From Thermococci archaeon (GTDB lineage Archaea > Methanobacteriota_B > Thermococci > Thermococcales > Thermococcaceae), in NCBI GenBank assembly GCA_003663695.1, contig QMUB01000001.1, forward strand, positions 1-17,696: 17,696 nt of DNA, written 5' to 3'. This document shows positions 14,150 to 17,696 of this stretch, piece after piece. The first letter of the stretch is position 1. Every line of letters begins with the position of its first letter. The position numbers were made by a program, and so were the translations under genes. Below the pieces are notes generated by a model, which was given only the letters and a program-made list of their open reading frames with translations, did no database searches and was not told where the DNA came from.

Positions 14150-15064
14150 ATGAGGGTTTTGGTTGCTGCACCTTTGCATGAAAAGGCTATTGAGGTTTTG
14201 AAAAATGCTGGATTTGAGGTTGTTTATGAGGAGTATCCCGACGAAGAGAGGCTTTTGGAGCTGGCCAAGGATGTCGACGCTATAATTGTTAGAAGCAAGC
14301 CCAAAGTAACGCGCAAAGTCATAGAAAACGCTCCAAACCTCAAGGTTATTGGAAGGGCTGGCGTCGGCCTGGACAACATTGATTTGGACGCCGCAAAGGA
14401 AAGGAGCATTGAAGTCGTAAATTCTCCGGGAGCATCGAGCAGGAGTGTTGCCGAGCTCGCCATGGCTTTAATGTTCAACGTTACGAGAAAAATAGCTTTT
14501 GCCGACAGGAAGATGAGGGAGGGCGTTTGGGCCAAGAAGCAGTGTATGGGCTTTGAGCTTGATGGTAAAACCCTGGGAATAGTGGGCTTTGGAAGGATTG
14601 GCTACAATATCGCGAAGATAGCCAAGGCAATGGGAATGAATCTCCTGCTCTACGACCCATATCCCAACTTTGAAAGGGCAAAAGAGGTGGGAGGAAAGTT
14701 TGTTGAGCTTGAGGAACTCTTAAAGGAAAGTGATGTCGTTACGCTCCACGTCCCGCTCTTGGACAGCACATACCACTTAATCAATGAGGAAAGATTGAAG
14801 CTCATGAAGCCAACTGCCATCCTTATAAACGCCGCCCGCGGCCCCATAATTGATACGAATGCTCTCGTTAAAGCGCTCAGGGAAGGCTGGATTGCCGGTG
14901 CTGGCTTGGACGTCTTTGAAGAGGAGCCACTCCCGGCCGGACATGAGCTAACGAAGCTCGACAATGTTGTGCTTACACCGCACATTGGTGCTTCAACCGT
15001 TGAGGCCCAGATGAGGGCTGGCGTTGAGGTCGCCGAAAAGGTCGTTAAAGTTTTGAAGGGCTGA
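14150..15064 (+). CDS. serA: D-3-phosphoglycerate dehydrogenase
   Basis: A 304-aa NAD-dependent 2-hydroxyacid dehydrogenase. The likely reaction is oxidation of 3-phosphoglycerate to phosphohydroxypyruvate, the first step of serine synthesis. Rossmann motif GIVGFGRIG (143-151) is followed by Asp169, which favours NAD over NADP. The catalytic triad is Arg230 (NAARGPIID), Glu259 (DVFEEEPLP) and His278 (TPHIGAST). The early substrate-binding region RSKPKVT and GRAGVGLDNID fits phosphoglycerate dehydrogenases of Pyrococcus. There is no C-terminal ACT or ASB domain, so no serine feedback domain. The start ATG has GGAGGGG upstream and lies one base after the PhoU-like stop. Other family members (glyoxylate or hydroxypyruvate reductase) are less likely by motif. 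Confidence 0.92.
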   Translation: MRVLVAAPLHEKAIEVLKNAGFEVVYEEYPDEERLLELAKDVDAIIVRSKPKVTRKVIENAPNLKVIGRAGVGLDNIDLDAAKERSIEVVNSPGASSRSVAELAMALMFNVTRKIAFADRKMREGVWAKKQCMGFELDGKTLGIVGFGRIGYNIAKIAKAMGMNLLLYDPYPNFERAKEVGGKFVELEELLKESDVVTLHVPLLDSTYHLINEERLKLMKPTAILINAARGPIIDTNALVKALREGWIAGAGLDVFEEEPLPAGHELTKLDNVVLTPHIGASTVEAQMRAGVEVAEKVVKVLKG

Positions 15065-15070
15065 TGCCCA

Positions 15071-15098
15071 TTTTCTTATTCTTAATTTCATAAAAAAG
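15071..15098. terminator. Convergent terminator region between serA and the FAD oxidoreductase
   Basis: The 42-base gap has TTTTCTTATTCTTAATTT on the + strand just after serA. On the minus strand a run of six T (15093-15098) lies about 9 bases after the oxidoreductase stop. T-runs on both strands suit termination from both sides. Confidence 0.45.
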
Positions 15099-15106
15099 AG
15101 GAGTAA

Positions 15107-16372
15107 TTACAAATGCCAGGAGCTGAAATCTTTTAATCCGAGCTTTTGGAGAGTTTGCATAACTCCCAGAGCGATTCCTTCTACTTCGATTCCTCCCTCC
15201 CCTTTGTTGGCATCCCCAACTATATAGACGTTTTCCATTGGGAAGTCCGGGTGATTCTGTCCGGACGCGACCCTATTTACCGGGTTGCTCCCCATGTAGC
15301 TCTGCACCATTAAAATTTCCCCCTCTTCATCCAGCTCTGGAAAGAGGGTGTATAGGTCTTCAATTCCAAGCTCACGTTCCTTCTTCAAGTCCTTACTCCT
15401 AATGGCTTGGTGGGCCATTATAAGTGTGTAGCCCTCTTTTGTAAGCTCGGGGGATATTGCGGAAGGCTCATTGTAGCCGTTTATTCTCTTTGTGTCGAGA
15501 GTGAAAACGACGGTGTTTCCTATTCTAGGGCCGCCTTTTAGAGCAATGTTGTATTTTATCCCTTCCGCAGGCTTTAGAGCATCTATTTCTCTTAAAAATT
15601 CTCTATCGAAGCTGTCCCTTCCAAAAAGCTCCACAGTCTCTTTTATTCCAATGTTAGAGATTAAGATATCGTAGGTAAATTCCTCCCCGTCGGATGTGAT
15701 AATTTTGTTCTCATCGACCTCAACAGCCCTCTTCCTAGTAAGCACCTTTCCCCCGTTTTCCTGAACTATTCTCGCAAGTTCGCCCGTTACGGCTTTACAT
15801 CCTCCTTTTATCAGCCCCGGTCCTCCCCACTTTAATGTCGCTTTTATCTCTTTTGCGAGTTCTAAAGCCGGCACTTCTTCAAGGGTTAAGCTGATTGCCC
15901 ATCCAATGAAGCTCTCCAAGAAAGCAAAAACGAACTCGTTCTCTCCTATTTTATCCTCAATCCAAACTTTTGCGTTCTCATACTCATTTTTCCTGGGGAG
16001 GCGGTTTGCCTTAATCTCGGCGAGGAGTTTCATTGCTTTTGCCTTCTCCCTGAGGCTTAAACGCTTCCATCCTTCGCGGTAGTGGAAGAGCTCTCCATTA
16101 TAGAAGATTTTACCCTTTGGATTCGAGTTCACTATCTCAACGTTGGCCTCTAGCATTTTCAAAAGATGGGCTAAAGGCCCATCTTCACCGTGAGGAACCA
16201 TATGAAGAGCGCCTGTTGAGAGCTGAAATCCTTTGTATGAGAGATTTGTGAAGCGGCCTCCGACGTATGGGGCCTTTTCCAAAACCACAACATCGTAACC
16301 TTCTTTTGCCAGGAATGCACTTGTTAGTAGTCCGCCAAGGCCAGCGCCAACGGTCACCACTTTTTTCTTCAT
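15107..16372 (-). CDS. FAD-dependent amine-oxidase/phytoene-desaturase-like oxidoreductase
   Basis: A 421-aa flavoprotein. The FAD-binding dinucleotide fold is at the very N-terminus: VGAGLGGL (8-15), with VVVLEK ending the second strand and VGGR following. The C-terminal FAD motif is VYIVGDANKGEGGIEVEGIALGVM, given in two pieces: VYIVGDANKGEGG and IEVEGIALGVM. This is the pattern of the phytoene desaturase/amine oxidase superfamily. Substrate is unknown: in Thermococcales such enzymes could act on isoprenoids or related lipids, but that is inference. No transmembrane helix is evident. The ATG at 16372 has GGTGG upstream; a TTG at 16384 is the only longer alternative. It follows coaD by 35 bases on the same strand and has no clear promoter of its own. 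Confidence 0.85.
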   Translation of the reverse strand: MKKKVVTVGAGLGGLLTSAFLAKEGYDVVVLEKAPYVGGRFTNLSYKGFQLSTGALHMVPHGEDGPLAHLLKMLEANVEIVNSNPKGKIFYNGELFHYREGWKRLSLREKAKAMKLLAEIKANRLPRKNEYENAKVWIEDKIGENEFVFAFLESFIGWAISLTLEEVPALELAKEIKATLKWGGPGLIKGGCKAVTGELARIVQENGGKVLTRKRAVEVDENKIITSDGEEFTYDILISNIGIKETVELFGRDSFDREFLREIDALKPAEGIKYNIALKGGPRIGNTVVFTLDTKRINGYNEPSAISPELTKEGYTLIMAHQAIRSKDLKKERELGIEDLYTLFPELDEEGEILMVQSYMGSNPVNRVASGQNHPDFPMENVYIVGDANKGEGGIEVEGIALGVMQTLQKLGLKDFSSWHL

Positions 16373-16407
16373 CTTTTCCACCAAATTAAGGGTGCATGAG
16401 GAATTTA

Positions 16408-16890
16408 TTAAATTTGCCGAAGCCTTCTGTCTCTGGGATTTCCAAAAGGGTCTATCAAGCCCGCCCTTATGAGGGAGGAGCTTATCTTACCTCCGAGCTT
16501 GGACTTAACAATCCCTATCACAACTATATCGAGGGGCTTTAAACCCCGTTCCTCTCTGGCTTTATTGACAAGGAGGGCGCCTTTATAGGTTTCTTCACTC
16601 ACCACAATTGCCTCCAGACTCTTAATTTCAGCTGTAAATCCAATGGCAGAGTGGATTTTTAGAATCCTGTAATTTGAGTAGGTGTTGACTTCCAAGAACT
16701 TTAAAAGATCGCTCAGACGGAGCTCATAGGGCAGTATTTTCTCCGCATAGGGTTTATCCTTTGTCATCTCATCCGAAGTTAAGCCAATATAAACGTACTT
16801 TCCCACTTCAAATGCCCTTCTCAGGAGCGCCTTGTGCCCCAGATGGAGCCTGTCAAACGTCCCTCCAACAACAACTTTCCTGTATTTCAT
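16408..16890 (-). CDS. coaD: Phosphopantetheine adenylyltransferase (archaeal type)
   Basis: This cytoplasmic enzyme joins 4'-phosphopantetheine and ATP to give dephospho-CoA, the penultimate step of CoA synthesis. The 160-aa protein is of the archaeal/eukaryotic PPAT type. The nucleotidyltransferase signature GGTFDRLHLGH (9-19) contains the HxGH motif (16-19). The second signature ISSSLIR lies near residue 140. VVSEETYKGALLVN matches Pyrococcus enzymes. The ATG at 16890 is the start most like other archaeal PPATs. ATG at 16896 is possible because the TATA box predicts a start of transcription near 16898 and a nearly leaderless mRNA. Confidence 0.94.
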   Translation of the reverse strand: MKYRKVVVGGTFDRLHLGHKALLRRAFEVGKYVYIGLTSDEMTKDKPYAEKILPYELRLSDLLKFLEVNTYSNYRILKIHSAIGFTAEIKSLEAIVVSEETYKGALLVNKAREERGLKPLDIVVIGIVKSKLGGKISSSLIRAGLIDPFGNPRDRRLRQI

Positions 16891-16918
16891 GGGCATCACT
16901 ATAGTTTAGATGTAAGAA

Positions 16919-16931
16919 CCAATAACTTTTT
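16919..16931 (-). promoter_or_regulatory. coaD promoter
   Basis: The minus strand reads AAAAAAGTTATTGG-like sequence: an A-rich BRE side and a TTATTG box about 30 bases before the coaD ATG. The region is shared with the divergent gene at 16968, whose own promoter is not obvious. Confidence 0.45.
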
Positions 16932-16967
16932 TTATTTTGCCCTTTACAGAATTCTGGAGGTGGGAGT

Positions 16968-17696
16968 GTGAAGAAGGTGTTGTTCCTAATCATTGGAATT
17001 CTCATGTTCTCAAGTTTTGCCCTTGCCTACGAGGAGCAACCCGTGTTCGATATGAATGTTTATGTGACGGTGTATCCCTCGGGAACAGCCCTATTTAAGA
17101 TAAATGCAAAGCTCAAAAGCCCCGTTGAAATATACGAGCTCGAGAACACCCTTAAGACAAAGGGAGAGGCAGAAGCCAACAAGAAGTTCGAAAAGCTCTT
17201 GGAGAGTTTAATCTTCAGGAACTTCGTCAATAGCGTAAAGGAGAGATATCCCGATGCACAGATAGTGATACCCGCGGATGGACTCGTAAAAATAGGGAAA
17301 AACTGGAGTGCAGTGGTTCAGTTCAAATGGTACAACTATCTTGTTGAAAAAGATAAGAAGCTCCAATCGAGCGCCTATGGCCCCATGAGCTTCATATACC
17401 ACAACAGGGTGTATTCCTACAGCTGGAAGAGCTTCTACCTCCTCCTTCCCAAGGATGCATATGTTCTGAATTTGGCCCCCATACCCGGAGAATTTGAGGA
17501 AAATACCGCAAAATGGGAGAACGGGGATTATCTGCCAATAATCGTTATTACATTTGATTCAAGCGTCTATGAGGAAGCCATGAATAAAACTGTGGCAAAT
17601 AAAACGAAATTTATACCTTTTGATGAGTTCATCAAAAACACAACAAAATCCATCACGCTCACCTACGATCCATGGAGCGGCTTTGTAAAGTTCAAC
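16968..17696 (+). CDS. Exported protein, ectodomain like the membrane winged-helix regulator at 5875 (partial, runs off the right edge)
   Basis: The frame is open for exactly 243 codons to the window end. The GTG start has GGAGGTGG four bases upstream. A signal peptide (about 1-20, MKKVLFLIIG...ALA) leads a mature domain. Two parts resemble the ectodomain encoded at 5875-6711: FDMNVYVTVYPSG (27-39) against YDLTLTVYRDG, and FYLLLPKDAYVLNLAPIP (156-173) against FKVILPNGSTVVDLSDIP. An insertion of about 60 helical residues (about 60-95 and after) makes this one larger. It may therefore be the N-terminal part of another membrane-anchored regulator; the membrane helix and any DNA-binding domain would be beyond the window. 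Several N-x-T sites are present late in the visible part. Function unknown. Confidence 0.8.
   Translation, partial: MKKVLFLIIGILMFSSFALAYEEQPVFDMNVYVTVYPSGTALFKINAKLKSPVEIYELENTLKTKGEAEANKKFEKLLESLIFRNFVNSVKERYPDAQIVIPADGLVKIGKNWSAVVQFKWYNYLVEKDKKLQSSAYGPMSFIYHNRVYSYSWKSFYLLLPKDAYVLNLAPIPGEFEENTAKWENGDYLPIIVITFDSSVYEEAMNKTVANKTKFIPFDEFIKNTTKSITLTYDPWSGFVKFN

Noticed and set aside
1..17696. CRISPR arrays, tRNA or rRNA genes, insertion sequences, attachment sites
   Set aside because: I looked for regularly spaced repeats, tRNA-like cloverleaf sequence, transposase motifs and terminal inverted repeats and found none.

Overview
The window is a gene-dense piece of a hyperthermophilic euryarchaeon, almost certainly Thermococcales (a Pyrococcus, Thermococcus or Palaeococcus relative). 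The evidence is a Pyrococcus-like Holliday junction resolvase Hjc, ABCE1, an archaeal-type phosphopantetheine adenylyltransferase, a GcvH, BRE/TATA promoters of the AAAGGTTTAAA kind, Shine-Dalgarno starts of the GGAGGTGA/GGTGG kind, and genes packed with 1-26 base overlaps. I see no IS element, tRNA, rRNA or CRISPR array. No gene-free stretch exceeds 300 bases; the longest, about 186 bases (1007-1192), is also the most structured.

Layout. 1-1006 (-): partial AAA-type archaeal ATPase, with a perfect 22-bp palindrome at its presumed transcription start, followed by a possible C/D-box-like small RNA on the + strand. 1193-1597 (-): gcvH. 1700-3641 (+): hjc, translationally coupled to an exported, membrane-anchored NEW3/Ig-like protein. 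3638-4465 (-): PfkB-family sugar or nucleoside kinase, overlapping the previous gene at the stop codons. 4666-6711 (+): an exported all-helical protein built of four repeats of about 91 residues, then a membrane-anchored winged-helix regulator. 6708-9490 (-): ABCE1, an orphan 207-aa protein and a JAMM metallopeptidase.

9594-15064 (+) is a run of seven closely spaced genes: a DUF4129 membrane protein, a small membrane protein, a MoxR AAA+ ATPase, a DUF58 protein, a polytopic membrane protein, a PhoU-like DUF47 protein and D-3-phosphoglycerate dehydrogenase. 15107-16890 (-): coaD followed by an FAD-dependent oxidoreductase. 16968-end (+): a partial exported protein whose ectodomain resembles that of the membrane winged-helix regulator at 5875.

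Housekeeping functions (translation recycling, CoA, serine, glycine cleavage, recombination) alternate with cell-envelope genes of unknown role. The two best candidates for undescribed biology are: (a) the two-gene unit of an exported 91-residue-repeat protein plus a single-pass membrane winged-helix regulator, with a related ectodomain recurring at the right end; and (b) the MoxR/DUF58/DUF4129 operon, which lacks the transglutaminase-like partner usual for this neighbourhood and runs on into phoU-like and serA genes. All functional statements for these are inference from sequence. No database search was run.
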